64,000 nucleotides of DNA from Saururus chinensis (lineage: Eukaryota; Streptophyta; Magnoliopsida; Piperales; Saururaceae). The position numbers were made by a program, and so were the translations under genes. Below are positions 34,151 to 45,059 of the stretch, piece after piece. Numbering within the stretch: position 1 is the first letter of the stretch; the number at the start of each line of letters is the position of its first letter. The notes under the pieces were generated by a model that saw only the letters and a program-made list of their open reading frames with translations, was not told the origin of the DNA and searched no databases. The stretch lies in the NCBI GenBank assembly GCA_035235625.1, contig CP141148.1, positions 28,087,057 through 28,151,056 of the forward strand. The letters are read 5' to 3'.

Positions 34151-35034
34151 CTAATAAGCCCTTTGGAGGATGAGGACGGCCACAAGGCTCACGACTATAG
34201 CCATAGACCCGATTGCAATACTAATTACAGTTTTGATTTTCTTAGTTGAGTTAGGATCACTTAGGGGAAAGATTTCAACATGAAAACATGCCAAAATTAG
34301 CAGGATTCCACCCGAGATGAAAGAGCTGAGCATTGCCAGTACAGAACCCACCAGGAGATACCTATGGCATAGGCTCATCCTTTGATTACGATTTTCACTT
34401 GTTAATAAGGCCATAATTCCGGGGACAGAGTTTCCCATTGCCCACAGCCCAATCTTTGATCCAAACTTCATAACTTTAGCATGCACCTCAGGCCCTGTTT
34501 CCTGCAGTGTCACGGCAGGAAGTTGAACATCCAATATGGTTGCAACTTCGCCAATTTGTTCTTCTTCTTGCTTCTTCCATCACAATAGTAACAGAAAAAA
34601 ATAATTAAGCCATTATAGGTACAAATTTAATGGTACAGAACCTCATCTACTAATTTTCAACATACCTCTGTTTCCAAGCTTATAACAGGGGATTCTATAC
34701 GCGTCATTTCTTCATGCCTGGCCATTGACTGGGCAAGTGCCTTGCTCACCCAGTGCACTCTCGTCGCCACCCATGTCACCTTCCCGCAATCCGGCCTCAA
34801 TGTCGTGATCGTTCTCCGGCTCCCCTTCTGGGTGCTTTTGGGTTGCCACAAAGATCTCCGATTATCTTTCGGTAAGTTATTTAGTTTTCCATTATCTAGA
34901 GAAAAAACCCATGGAAAGGAATTGAGTTTATTTACCTCTACAGCCTCAGCGTGATGCTGTCTACCAAGTATGAAACTTGTAACCAGAACATTAGCAAATG
35001 AAGCAAACAAAATCGGCATCTCAAGTGTATCCAT
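34151..35034 (-). CDS. Copy D: family member with a frame-switched exon 2 (227 aa predicted)
   Basis: Predicted exons are 34936-35034, 34666-34827 and 34151-34573, all phase 0. Exon 1 (MDTLEMPILFASFANVLV, ending AEAVE) and exon 3 (KQEEEQIGEVA..., three membrane segments at about 129-147, 160-184 and 202-224, ending LILQRAY) are intact. In exon 2 a 14-nt deletion relative to E, near 34740, would give a frameshift and a stop if the ancestral acceptor were used. Two substitutions create CACCCAG|AAG seven bases further in, and 14+7 restores phase. Residues 34-62 are then read in the alternative frame (KGSRRTITTLRPDCGKV...) and are basic, not acidic. The ancestral frame returns at ALAQSMARHEE. The region from the start codon to exon 2 is also open without splicing intron 1. 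It could instead be a fresh pseudogene. Confidence 0.55.
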
Positions 35035-35230
35035 CTGGTTTCTGCACAAAGAAGCATGACAGCAGACAGCACAGTTAAGTAGAGCAAGACAAAATGAAAT
35101 GCATAAACTGTAAAGAAAACCAAAAGGAGTATCATTAATGGTCATAATATCAGGATGTGTGGCAGAGTAAGAAAAGAAGGGACCAAATAAACAAAATAGG
35201 AAATCGCTGCTTTTAAGCATATAAACTGAC

Positions 35231-35346
35231 CTTTGGAACTTGCGAGGAAGAAAACGTTGCAGCTGAGACAGACTCTGGATGGTTTAAATCAGAAATGAAT
35301 ATTGAATGATGGGTTGGAGACTTGTTTCTTCTGCTATTTATATAGT
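35231..35346 (-). promoter_or_regulatory. Promoter and 5'UTR exon of copy D
   Basis: The TATA box TATATAAATAG is on the minus strand at about 35335-35345. The non-coding exon ends at 35231 (CCAAAG|GTCAG). The 5'UTR intron is 35042-35230 and ends TTTGTGCAG. Confidence 0.65.
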
Positions 35347-35389
35347 CTGAGTAATGCTAACGTGACGAAGGTAAAAAATGTACTTAAAA

Positions 35390-35500
35390 GGTTTACTTCA
35401 TCTTCCTATCAATCCCACTCATCAATCAATGTGATGGGAACTTAAAAGGTCTACTTTATCTTCCTATCAATCCCGGGAAGATCAAGTAGACTGTTTAGGT
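35390..35500. repeat. Short direct repeat upstream of copy D
   Basis: CTT(A/C)(A/T)TCTTCCTATCAATCCC occurs twice, about 65 bp apart, each preceded by AAAAGGT(T/C)TACTT. Confidence 0.6.
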
Positions 35501-35511
35501 ACTGCGACATT

Positions 35512-36180
35512 TAATTCAGGGCGGACGAGACATAGAGACAGGAGTCAAGCGGCAGATCTCCTGGGTGGCTCTGACATAGACACAAAATGACACGACTAGT
35601 TCTCATTCGGCACTCCCCTGGGTTGCGGTGGGAGTGCCCAGCTAATCCGAAGCCGTCAAGCACATATTATTTACGGCCGCCGACGGGCGGAGGTCCTTTA
35701 TAGTGCTGGGGAGTCAAGCACATATACTTCAGGGCGGACGAGACATAGAGGCAGAAGTCAAGCGGCAGATCTCCTAGGTGGCTTAGTGACACTAATTCTC
35801 ATGGGTTGCGGTGTGTTATGGCCCTAGCCATCCGAAGGTGCTGTGCCGCACTCGTAAGGCCAAATAGTTAAGTGAGTAAGTTTTTTTTTTGTCAAGGTCA
35901 TTACGATATTTTTGCACAATATTACGCACACATATTGTGCAACATTACGGGCCTTCTCCGTAATGCCTGTACATTTAATATGCAATATTAAGGGCAGTTC
36001 CCATAATGTATGCATACATCGTATATAACACTTTCCTACGTATATGTGCCCCAACACGTGTCATAGGCAATCCGCTCAATTACCCCGTGATAGGTGAGAG
36101 TGCCCCAGCTAATATGAAGCCGTCAAGCACATATTATTCACGCCACGGACGGGCGGAGGTCCTTTATAGTTTTATCATTT
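35512..36180. repeat. Tandem duplication of about 200 bp upstream of copy D
   Basis: Unit 1 (35515-35705) and unit 2 (about 35728-35813 plus 36093-36170) share TTCAGGGCGGACGAGACATA, AAGCGGCAGATCTCCT, GGGTTGCGGTG, GAAGCCGTCAAGCACATATT and GACGGGCGGAGGTCCTTTAT. Unit 2 is interrupted by an LTR. Unit 1 shows the undisturbed target. Confidence 0.75.
35814..36092. mobile_element. Small solo LTR (279 bp) in the tandem duplication
   Basis: Begins TGTTATGGCCC and ends TACCCCGTGATA. It is related to the LTR at 16094-16961. GGTG is present on both sides (35810-35813 and 36093-36096), and the empty site is visible in the sister unit (GCGGTGGGAGTG). The terminal CA has become TA. Confidence 0.65.
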
Positions 36181-36216
36181 ATGTGATGGGGAATCAAACA
36201 CACATCATTTTCCAAA

Positions 36217-36960
36217 TGTTTAACAGGATAGAAGCCGACGCGCTAGAATTGGGAGCAGTCCCCCACCCCCGCTTGCCAAAAGGGACCAGGCTCAATTTTT
36301 TGGCTTTCTCTTCAGTGTTAAAATGACATCCTTCGTAAGCGTCCTTGCCAAAAGGAGTTTTGAGGGTTGTTTGATTGACTTTTGACTAATTTGGTTATAA
36401 ACATTTAAATATTATTACTCAGTTGTTTATTACATTTATCAATATGTTGAAAATTTAACCATATCTCTGTCTAGACCCAATGTCGGGTTGCCCTTTTTGG
36501 CTTGGATTGAGCAAGTTTTGGACCCATACTTAGATACCTTCCAACATCACGGTTGATTGTTTTTTCTTTCTAAAATTAAATTTATGAACATGTTCTTTAA
36601 CATGATAAAAGTGGGCACGATTAGATTGGAAGTTAGAAGGAGGTCGTCCCACCCCTCCTTGCCCAAAAAGGACCTGGCTCAGCTGTCTTGCTTCAGTTAA
36701 GCATAAAAGGACATCCTTCATTAGCATCTTTTGCTAAAATGGACCAGGCTGAGGCTCAGCTGCCAGTTTCATTTTGCATGAAAGGACATCCTTCAATAGC
36801 ATACTCAGTTTTGTAGCTTCATTTTGCCCAAAAAATTGTCTTGATGAGAAGGACAACCTCCATTAGCATACTCAGTTTTCTTCACTCGCCAGAACTGTGG
36901 TTTTGAGTCATTTATTAATTTCAATAAAAAAAAGTCTTCTTTAGCATAGTCAAGCTGGAT
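36217..36960 (-). repeat. Upstream module block of copy D
   Basis: Contains repeated short modules: TTGCCAAAAGG (36277, 36348), AAAGGACATCCTTC (36706-36719, 36781-36794), ACC(A/T)GGCT(G/C)AG, TTCATTTTGCCCAAA and CCATTAGCATACTCAG. The block recurs at 45.06-45.75 kb and 46.56-46.93 kb upstream of E. It carries no coding frame of its own. Confidence 0.65.
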
Positions 36961-37400
36961 AATGTGTGTGAATTCAGGGGCAGTTGGAGCATTAGGCTGT
37001 TGTCTAAGGCCTCACAAAAAATAAGGCCCCCAATAGCCATAATCAAGCGATAGGACCATATTTAAAATTTATTTATTTGACTGCGATCCAAATAGTTTTA
37101 CTAGGTTTGTTACCTTTTTTATGTCATCTTCTATATTAATTCTACTTTATAGACATCCATGTATAGCTTTTCTAAAAACCCACAAATCAATCACAAAACA
37201 AGAAAAAATCACTTACCATATATTACTTAGTTTTAACATAAAATCATCCGTACCCAACACCTAATAGACACTTATTAAGCATTATTTCATTTTTCACATT
37301 CTATATATTACACCTTTAGCCTTAGGCTAAATTAGTTTTTTTATACTAAACCTTTAAAGAGAGCTATTCTCGCACAACGCTCTCATAGTTCTCTCAATTT
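36961..37400. other. Non-coding AT-rich stretch
   Basis: Begins with CAGGGGCAGTTGGAGCATTAGG, cited as CAGGGGCAGTTGG, and AAGGCCTCACAAAAAATAAGG, shortened to AAGGCCTCACAAAA. These look like a transposon end (CAGGGGC-type), but a partner end was not found. No gene is seen. Confidence 0.35.
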
Positions 37401-37619
37401 TCAATATTCAAGATATTTTATTTTATATTATATTAAATATTTCTATAACATATAATAAATAAATACAACAAATTTAAATTAAAAAGTCTTGCAAACTCAT
37501 TCTATTTTATTTAATTTTTATTATTTTAATATAAAATATATAACAAATAAATAAGACAAAAATAAAATAAAATTATCTTACTTTCTGCCCTCTACTCCTT
37601 AGACCTAGGGCTCATGCTG

Positions 37620-37860
37620 ACTCACGTGAGAGAGATAAATAGAGATAGAGAGAAAAGAGAGAGAAGTATGGAGAGAGGAGAGAGAGAGAAAACAGAAACA
37701 AAGTAAAGAGAGATAATGAGAGAAGAGAGAGAAAAGAGATGAGAGAGAGAGTGAAGAAAGAGAGGATAGATTGAGAGGAGAGAGAGAGAAGAGAGATTGA
37801 GAGGAGAGAGAAAAGGGAGAGGAGAGCGAGAGAAGAGAGAGAGAGAGGAGTGAGGGAGTA
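37620..37860. repeat. GA-rich microsatellite
   Basis: Runs of GAGAGA and GAGAGGAGA on the plus strand. Ser/Leu-rich minus-strand open frames here are compositional. Confidence 0.8.
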
Positions 37861-38389
37861 GGGCGGCATCTCGGGTAGGGTGGGGTTGGGTATTGCAATA
37901 CCCAACCCCATCCGAGATAGAACCCAAAATTGCTAAACCTGACCCTACTCAAGATAAAACCCAACCCCTACCCGAGAACCAGAGATAAAACCCGGGTCAA
38001 ATTAATTTTTTGCTAAACCTAACAATTCAAATAAGAAATCTACAATTGCATTAAATCTTTTACTTAAAAAAAATAAGAATTACTACTTATAATAAATTAT
38101 TGTTCCTTGATAATTATTGTACGAGGCATATTAGAAATTTATATGGAGTTAGCCACATCATGACGCCCAATCCAAAGCAATTAGAGTAATAAGATTGGGG
38201 TTATATAGTGATGTATAATGTCAGGTTGGGTTCTCGGATTTTTTTTTAAACCCGACCTAACCCGAAAAGGATGTGGGTTTTCTTTTTCAAGCCCTACCTG
38301 CCCCAAGATAGTACCCGACCCACCTCGAACTCGGTCAATTTTGGGTTGGTTCTACTCGGGTCGGGTTGGGTCTGGATTTTTTGTGCAGC

Positions 38390-38680
38390 CCTAGGAGGGA
38401 GGGAGGGTGGGGAGAGAGAAGTGAGAGAGAGAGGGGAGAGAGAGGAGAGAGAGAAGAAGGGAGAGGAGAGAGAGAGAAGAGGAGATAGAGAAAGAGAGAG
38501 GAGAGAGACAAGAGTGAAGAGAGAGAGAGAGTGTGTGTGAAGACAATGTCTCTCTCCCCTCTCTCCTCTCTTCTCTCGCTCATGTGCCTCTCCTCTCTCT
38601 CACTCTTCAACCACCTTTATCTCTCTCTCCTCTCCCTCTTCTCTCTCTCTCTATTTTTTATTTTTATCAACGTTTATCTC
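38390..38680. repeat. GA-rich then CT-rich microsatellite pair
   Basis: A purine run (38395-38540) is followed at once by a pyrimidine run (38545-38670), so the two halves are roughly complementary and could fold back. The equivalent pair in the second CACTA relic is at 48220-48510. Confidence 0.75.
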
Positions 38681-39016
38681 TCAAAGTTGCTAAGGAGTGT
38701 TTTTGCAGTGCTTTGAAAGAGTTGCAAATGAATAAAAATGTGGGTGAACTTTGCCCATGTTTTCTTCCACGTGTGGCCAGGCACTGAAATCCCCCCTCCC
38801 TCCTTCCACCCCTTGCTCCTCCCACCGCCGTTGAAATCTCTCAATTTCCCGATTGTTGCTTGTCTGCATCCATCAACCCCTCCTCCCCCTCTGCCTTGTT
38901 GTTCCCATTCTCCGGCTTGCTGCCATGAATCAGCCTCCTCAGCGGCCTTGCTTCCCTAGCCCACTAGCCCTGACTCCCCCCTCTCTCCTATTTCCCCCCC
39001 GGTGACTGCCTATGGA

Positions 39017-39662
39017 TAGAGCTAGTCGTGGATGTCCATCGTCCAACGTCTGGGCTGTGTCCAAGGTGTCCATGGCCATGTTCAACTGAGACATGGCCAT
39101 GGACAAAGACCTTGTCTGGTCGTTTGTCCGAGAACCAGTTAACTTTAAAATACAATGAACATTCTTATATAAAGGATAATTTTTATTTCTCCTCTAATTA
39201 TTCTTAAACATCATTTTCTTACATTTATATTTTAATAATTTAAATACATTTATGTTAATGTTATATTTGAGTTCTTTTTTAAAGCTAGTTATTAAATATT
39301 TCTTTTGTCCCACATTAATAGCTCTATTTGGCTTTTCAAAATGAACTAATTTGTCTAATAGTAATACTACAAATAAAGAAGATGATATATATAAGTTTAA
39401 AAATTATTATATATGCTAAGTTACTTAATCTAGAGATCCTCATCCTATCTACCTTACTTAGTAAAAATCGTTAACACCACTCTATTCTCTCCAACTACTT
39501 CAACCCTCATCCAATTGCCTAAGAGGCTATGTCCATGGACAATGGCCATGCCCGCCGAAATAGAAGCTTTGTCCGTGCACAAAATGCTGACGGATAAATT
39601 GTTATCAAATATAGACATGGACGAGCCTTGTCTACTGACTATTTAGCTAAGGACTAGCCCTA
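39017..39662. mobile_element. Non-autonomous hAT-like element, second copy
   Basis: Ends TAGAGCTAGTCGTGG and, reverse complemented, TAGGGCTAGTCCTTAGC. It is 646 bp long, homologous to the element at 2009-4743, and nested in the CACTA relic. The target duplication is not convincing (CCTATGGA / CTTGTGAA). Confidence 0.45.
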
Positions 39663-40050
39663 CTTGTGAAGGAGAAGAAAAGGGGGGAGGTAAAATATTA
39701 TATATACATTCTTTTTCTTATTAGCAATGCAAAAAAAAACATCGCAAATAATTTTTAAAAATATTCTATATTAGCGACAATTGTAATAGTGCTACTAATA
39801 ATATAATATTAGCAATTTTTTTATTAGTGACGTTTTTTTTATGAAGCATCATTAAAAAATTTATAGGGAAGTTTTAATAGTATTATTTATTATTTTAAAT
39901 TATGTTTTCATATTTAGCCATGCTTAAAAAGTGTCACTAAAAGCCTCACAAAATAAATAATATTATTGACGCAAGAAAAGTGTCGCTAATAGCATTACTA
40001 TTAGCGATATTTTTTCATATGCATCAATAACAATCTTTTTTCTTGTAGTG

Positions 40051-40555
40051 ATTAATAGCACCATTTAATTTTCAAATATTCAATCCAATTGACATACTTT
40101 CTCCTGTCATAAGCTAATGGTATAAATTGCCAGTGGTCTTCCAAACACTTGGTGCTTATTCAATTAAGTGTGATAGCTTCTTTTCGTTTTTAATTGTTGC
40201 ACGTGCAAGAGCTCCTTCCATCAACTGATATGTGCTGCCAGAACTTGCCACCCACATGACATCAAGATCTTATGAACCACAGAGATGGGTAGAAAAATGT
40301 GGGTTTGGTGGTTTAGTGAGGGCAATGTGACATGTATAGATAGTGTAGTACTCCTATGTCAATTCTATATGAAATCTTAATTTTACAAGTAAAATATTAA
40401 ATTGGACCAAAATTTATTTCTACTAGTGCATACAATGACCGTGATTTACCTCATTAGCACATGTAATTGGAGGAGCATTATAGAGACTCATCTCACAACT
40501 CTATATACAATGACCGTGATTTACGAGCATTTCTTATAGTTCATAGTTATACTGT
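40051..40555. other. Duplicated flank, no gene seen
   Basis: 40051-40350 matches 56508-56800 closely (ATTAATAGCACCATTTA, CTTATTCAAT, CACATGACATCAA), and part matches 42.56-42.70 kb. It is therefore the same duplicated host sequence on the right side of both CACTA relics. Confidence 0.6.
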
Positions 40556-42120
40556 CTAGTGTTTTAAAATATATTTTGCTATGCTTTTTAATGTAATATC
40601 TATTGAAGCTTTAAACAGCCCATAATATTTTTTCGTAATCCAAAGATGCGATGCTAGAGGATGGCCAGTTGACTTCTTTTGCATTCCACATGAATGGTCG
40701 GGCACTACCTTATCACAGTTACATAATCGTCTATGTTTAAAGCCCTTATGTACCAAGTACAAGAGTGGTCGGAGCACTTTGCAGCATACATATTCTTGTT
40801 ATCCACAACACAATATTTGAAATTTGCTTTTATTGCATGGTCAATCAAAACTATCCTGAAATGTACCAGGCTTAGGAAATGTGCCCCCATTTAGAGTAGA
40901 TTCTGGTAGTTCTTTGCTTGCAAACTTCCAGTCATTTACTTGTTCTTACCAATATTTGGTTCCAATAGGTTGAGATCATCGATTGTCTCCCACTCTGCCT
41001 CTGCCTCAACATCAAAATTACTAAGTACCTCACTGTGTTTGAATTCTTCGTGGTCAAACGTACTTTCCATGTTAATTATATCACTGTCATTTCATTTATC
41101 ATCACCCAACACTTGTTCAAATTCTTGACAGTCGTAATTGTCAGAGCTTTATGGGGGGTTCATAGTTATCAATTGAAGTCCTTATCACACCCACTGTTGG
41201 TGACATTTCTTCAAATCCAGTCTGATTGGCTTCTTTCACAGGTTATATAGGCCTTGATTTGTTGTATGAAGGTTGACATAGATTTGTTGAGTTGAAATTT
41301 CCCAGTTCTCCCAATCTACAATGGATATTAACGTGTTAATTAATATGCAATGTAACTCGACATCATATATTTGGTTACATGCTTACATATTAAATTGTGT
41401 TCTCAATGACATGATATCTATAGAAGTGTTATTCAATCTATGCTAATAAGAATTAGTGTTAGATTGCTTTTGTATTTTGCATAATTAGTTATACAATATT
41501 ACAAATATTGTGTTTTTGCTTAACATGATATTCTTTGTACTCAACATGATAGGTTATATATCATGTGCTCGAGTACATGATAAAGTACGCTATCATGTAT
41601 TCTAAAATTCATTGTTATCGGACAATTTGTAAAGTGAATTGTATATCATTGACTCTTATTTGCAATCCAAAGTTAAAGTTGGGGTGAGCCGACACCACTA
41701 GTGATTTAGCTCTATTAAATGTCTGGTTCCTTTCTACTAATAGTAATTGTCGGGTTCTTTTATCTCAGTATATAATGATAATACCTCTTTATTTGTCTTC
41801 TTATGAATGGAAAATATTGATTGTGGGTCCTCATTGTCTTCTAATTCAAATATAATGGATGATTGCAAAGATAAAAATAAATACTTCAAAGTCACATTAC
41901 CTTTGACGACAAGTAGCTCTTTGACTTAAAACAACAGCTCGCCGAACCTCACTGATGGTTCAATGTTCATCAACTGTGTCTTTCCACTTATATACACATC
42001 ATCATTGTCTACTTCTTCATTGTAATATATGCAAATATCAATCTTATCTATTATGGGGGTTAAAAGGTGATCATATCCGCTGAAATAAAATCTTTTTCTC
42101 CCTGAACAACTTTTGTCATA
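40556..42120 (-). pseudogene. MULE (Mutator-like) transposase remnant
   Basis: Overlapping minus-strand frames resemble the N-terminal part of plant MuDR-type transposases. 40705-40890 reads FRIVLIDHAIKANFKYCVV then AAKCSDHSCTWYIRA, the C-x4-C-type DNA-binding region. 40556-40777 continues in another frame with KSTGHPLASHLWITKKY and LKSIAKYILKH. Upstream (about 40900-41080) an acidic segment DVEAEAEWETIDDLNL fits the spacer usually found before that domain. At 41850-42110, VDNDDVYISGKTQLMNI followed by VRFGELL fits the extreme N-terminus. Frameshifts and stops interrupt it, and no catalytic core was found. Confidence 0.6.
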
Positions 42121-42445
42121 TAAAAAATCGAGTTTTTACTATCACCAGTAACTCATTAGTGAGTCACTGCTGGTCGCCTCCCGCCGGTGAATTTTAACTA
42201 TCGTTGATCAATCCCCTACTATCTCCAATGTTCATTTATTACGATATGTAATGGTATTGGGTTTATTTAAAACCAAAGGGCATTTTTATCCTAAAATACG
42301 TAATGTAGCTTTTTTTAAAAAAAACTAAGGAATATCTAATATTTCCTTCTTTTGCTAGGTAATATGGAAAAAATTCAACTTAAATATATTTTTCCTCAAT
42401 TTGATAGTATTTTCATATATATTGTTTATAATTGACAATTGATTT

Positions 42446-42550
42446 CTCCCTGTAGCCCACATTAATAGCTCCATCTAGTTTTCAAAATGAACAAAAAAAT
42501 TAGTTCATTCTGAAAACCCCAATGAAGCTCTTAATATGGGACGAAGGGAG
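42446..42550. mobile_element. Stowaway-like MITE (105 bp)
   Basis: The left arm starts CTCCCTGTAGCCCACATTAA. The right arm, reverse complemented, starts CTCCCTTCGTCCCATATTAA. Arms of about 48 bp pair along their length around an A/T loop. CTCCCTCCGTCCCA ends are characteristic of plant Stowaway elements. A TA target duplication is not preserved. Confidence 0.7.
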
Positions 42551-43811
42551 TTTTTTTCCTACTTAATAATTAATCCAATTGACATACATTCTACTCTTGA
42601 AGCTAATGCTATAGGTTGGCTATGGTCTTCCAAAACACTTGGTGCTTATTCAATTAAGTGTGACAACTTCTTTTCATTTTTAATAGGTGCAAGTGCACGA
42701 GCTTCCTTTCCATCATCGGTTGCAGCAAACATTACAAAGGAGAAGACAAAGTGGGGATGTTTGATGTCGTGGAAAAGATGTATAGAAGTACTCAGCATCC
42801 AACAAGGTGTATTTGGTGAAAAAGCTCTTTAATTTGTGAGTAGATGAATATGTCCATGTTACCAAACATTTTTACAATTCAATCACAGTTGTAAACCAGT
42901 TGGAATAAGTCCGGATGGTGATTTAGGACCCTGTTCAGGGCTTATCTTTATTGTTAGGTTTGCCAGATAGTTGAAACAACTTGGATGTAGCAGAGAGTAA
43001 CTCAATTGGTAGCTGTCATATGAAGATGGAAGATGTTACGAGCATGCTCCTTGCTCAGAAAGCGCGATGCTAGGTCTGATTGGGGCCTACATCAGCTAGG
43101 CCAGCAGCCTCCTCCATTTATTCCATTTTCTTGAATTCTATGATAAAAAGCAGCCTCCTCCATCTTTGTCCCATTTTCTTGAATTCTACGATTTTTATCC
43201 ATCCTGGACTCTAAATTTGCCTCATTTATTTTCCTATTGATTTTGAAAATTTTCACTTTGTTAGTTAAACTATTTCTGCATGTGGGTATTTGCTATTTTC
43301 AGGACATCAAAATGTATACAGCTGTGTTATTTTCTGTGTCCTATTTACTTCATAATTTTAGGGATAATTAAATTTTTGTAAGTATTATTTCTCTTTTAGC
43401 TGGAGTTTTTTCTAGATGTTTGATTTCGAAATTTCTTTTATGTTGATGATTTATATGCTACTTCAAGTATAAACCTTGATCTACCATCTAAGAAAAGGCT
43501 TGAACTTCAAACTTTCTCTTTAGGTACATGAATCGTATGCAGGTCTGTTGGTTGAACTTTGAATTTTTCTTTCACAGGAATGGTATTGAAACTTAAAGAC
43601 ATGTTCATTGAATTACAATACATAATTGGGGATTATACAACAGACTAATCTATAAAGATTACAACACAGTATTTTATCAGGATCACAACTGCTAAACTAA
43701 TCATATCTTAGCCTTTGTAAAGTAATATGCCCACACATTACAACATAACCCGTGGTAAAATACAATACAACGATTGCAAATTGAAAGGCAATAGAGCACT
43801 ATTTGAGTATA
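42551..43811 (-). other. 3' flank of copy E
   Basis: Collinear with 56520-58114 beside copy F. Shared landmarks are GGTGTATTTGGTGAAAAAGC, AACTCAATTGGTAGCTGTCA, GCATGTGGGTATTTGCTATT and GGTCTGTTGGTTGA. A peptide frame ending CIEVLSIQQGVFGEKAL is kept in both, but it is short and lacks a convincing gene context. 43620-43811 is probably the 3'UTR. Confidence 0.55.
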
Positions 43812-44697
43812 CTAATATGCCCTTTGGAGGATGACGGCAGTCACAAAGCTTACGACTATAGCCACAGACCCGATTGTAACGCCAATTATAATTTTGATTT
43901 TCCTAATTGATTTAGGATCACTTGGAGGAAAGATTTCAACATGAAAATATGCCAAAATCAGTAGGACTCCACCCAAGATGAAAGAGGCAAGCATTGCCAG
44001 TGTAGAAGCCACCAGGAGAAGCCTATGATATAGGCTCGTTCTTTGATTACGATTATCACTAGTTAATAAGGCTATAATTCCGGCAAAAGAGATTCCCGTT
44101 GCCCACATCCCAATCTCTGATCCAAACTTCATAACTTTAGCATGCAGTTCAGATCCTGTTTCCTGCATAGTCACAGGAGGAAGCTGGACATCCAATCTTA
44201 GTGCAACGTCGCCAATTGGTTCTTCTTCTTGCTCCTTCTATCATGAAAGTGACAGAATAAACATTTTAGCCAATATAGTGAAAATTTTATGGTACAGAAC
44301 TACATCCACTTGTTTTCAACATACCTCAGTTTCTAGGCTTGCAACAGGGGATTCTATACGCGTCGTTTCTTCTTGCCTGTACATTGACTGGGCAAGTTGC
44401 AGGGGAGCTTGGCCTTGCTCATCCAGTGCACCCTCGTCGCCGCCCATGTCACCTTCCGGCAATCCGGCCTCAATGTCGTGATCGTTCTCCTGCTTCCCTT
44501 CTTGGTTCTTTTGGGTTGCCACAAATATTTCCGATTCATCTTTTAGTTTTCCATTGTCTAGATAAAAGACCCATGAAAAGATTTGCATATAGTTAATTCA
44601 CCTGTGCCTCAGCGCGATGCTGTCTACCCAGTATGAAACTTGTATCCAGAACATTAGCACATGAAGCAAAAACAATAGGTATATCGAGTGAATCCAT
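43812..44697 (-). CDS. Copy E: intact four-membrane-segment protein of an unrecognised family (233 aa)
   Basis: Three phase-0 coding exons: 44602-44697, 44325-44507 and 43812-44234. Donors are GTGAAT and GTATGT. Acceptors are ACCCAAAAG and GATAGAAG. Exon 1 encodes 32 residues (MDSLDIPIVFASCANVL...AEAQ). Exon 2 encodes 61 residues of acidic linker (QENDHDIEAGLPEGDMGGDE). Exon 3 encodes EQEEEPIGDVA and then three hydrophobic segments at about 135-153, 166-190 and 208-230, ending VILQRAY. Where B and C use CGACTAG as exon 2 acceptor, E has ACCCAAAAG, so the acceptor moved three bases. No disabling change is seen. It is closest to F in sequence and flanks. Function is unknown; it is presumably an integral membrane protein. 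Confidence 0.75.
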
Positions 44698-44900
44698 CTG
44701 GTTTCTGCACAAGGAAGCATATCAGAAGTCAAGTAGAGCAAGACAAAATGAAATACATAAGCTGCAAAGAAAACCAATTGGAGTAACATTAATGGCATCA
44801 GTCCTAATATCAAGATATGTGAGTAAGAAACAATGGAGAGAAAAGAAAGAGAGCAAATAACCAAAATATCAAATCGCTGCTTATAAGCAAATAATCTAAC

Positions 44901-45022
44901 CTCTGGGACTGGCAAGGAAGAAAACGTTGCAGCTGGGACAGAGTCTGGATGGTTCAAATCAGAAATGAACAAGGAAGAGAATGATGGGGAGGAGAGTTGG
45001 GTTTCTTCTTCTTATTTATAGT
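44901..45022 (-). promoter_or_regulatory. Promoter and 5'UTR exon of copy E
   Basis: On the minus strand CTATAAATAAG lies at about 45012-45021. The non-coding exon ends at 44901 (CCAGAG|GTTAG). The 5'UTR intron is 44705-44900 and ends CTGCACAAGG on the plus strand, that is CCTTGTGCAG on the minus strand, just before the coding start. Confidence 0.65.
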
Positions 45023-45059
45023 TCTATATGTGGTGTAATGGTGGGAAGTGGGTACTGGG

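Larger units (their letters stand above)
37400..40050. mobile_element. CACTA-type transposon relic, copy 1
   Basis: The right end at 40050, reverse complemented, reads CACTACAAGAAAAAAG, the canonical plant CACTA terminus. Subterminal sequence is rich in AGTGTCGCTAAT / ATTAGCGAC motifs (39740-40020), as expected of CACTA subterminal repeats. The left end is not certain. The interior matches the second relic at 47660-56507 (GCAAACTCATTCTATTTTAT, GCTAAGGAGTGTTTTTG, GTGGCCAG(G/A)CACT). No transposase frame survives. Confidence 0.6.

Noticed and set aside
34657-35220. 187-codon unbroken minus-strand frame over copy D, including intron 1 and the leader
   Set aside because: It begins inside the 5'UTR intron and crosses conserved donor and acceptor sites. 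The real start is most likely the conserved ATG at 35034 with splicing. Its openness through intron 1 is noted in the copy D entry as an alternative.
37605-37964. Three overlapping Ser/Leu-rich frames of about 100 codons
   Set aside because: They translate a GA/CT microsatellite. Openness in all frames is compositional.
42536-42832. Possible exon ending CIEVLSIQQGVFGEKAL, repeated near 57.3 kb
   Set aside because: Similarity extends equally through non-coding flanks, so conservation reflects recent duplication. No splice or promoter context supports a gene.
44598-44972. 124-codon minus-strand frame upstream of and over exon 1 of copy E
   Set aside because: It is in a different frame from the conserved exon 1 and runs through the 5'UTR intron. 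No other copy keeps it.
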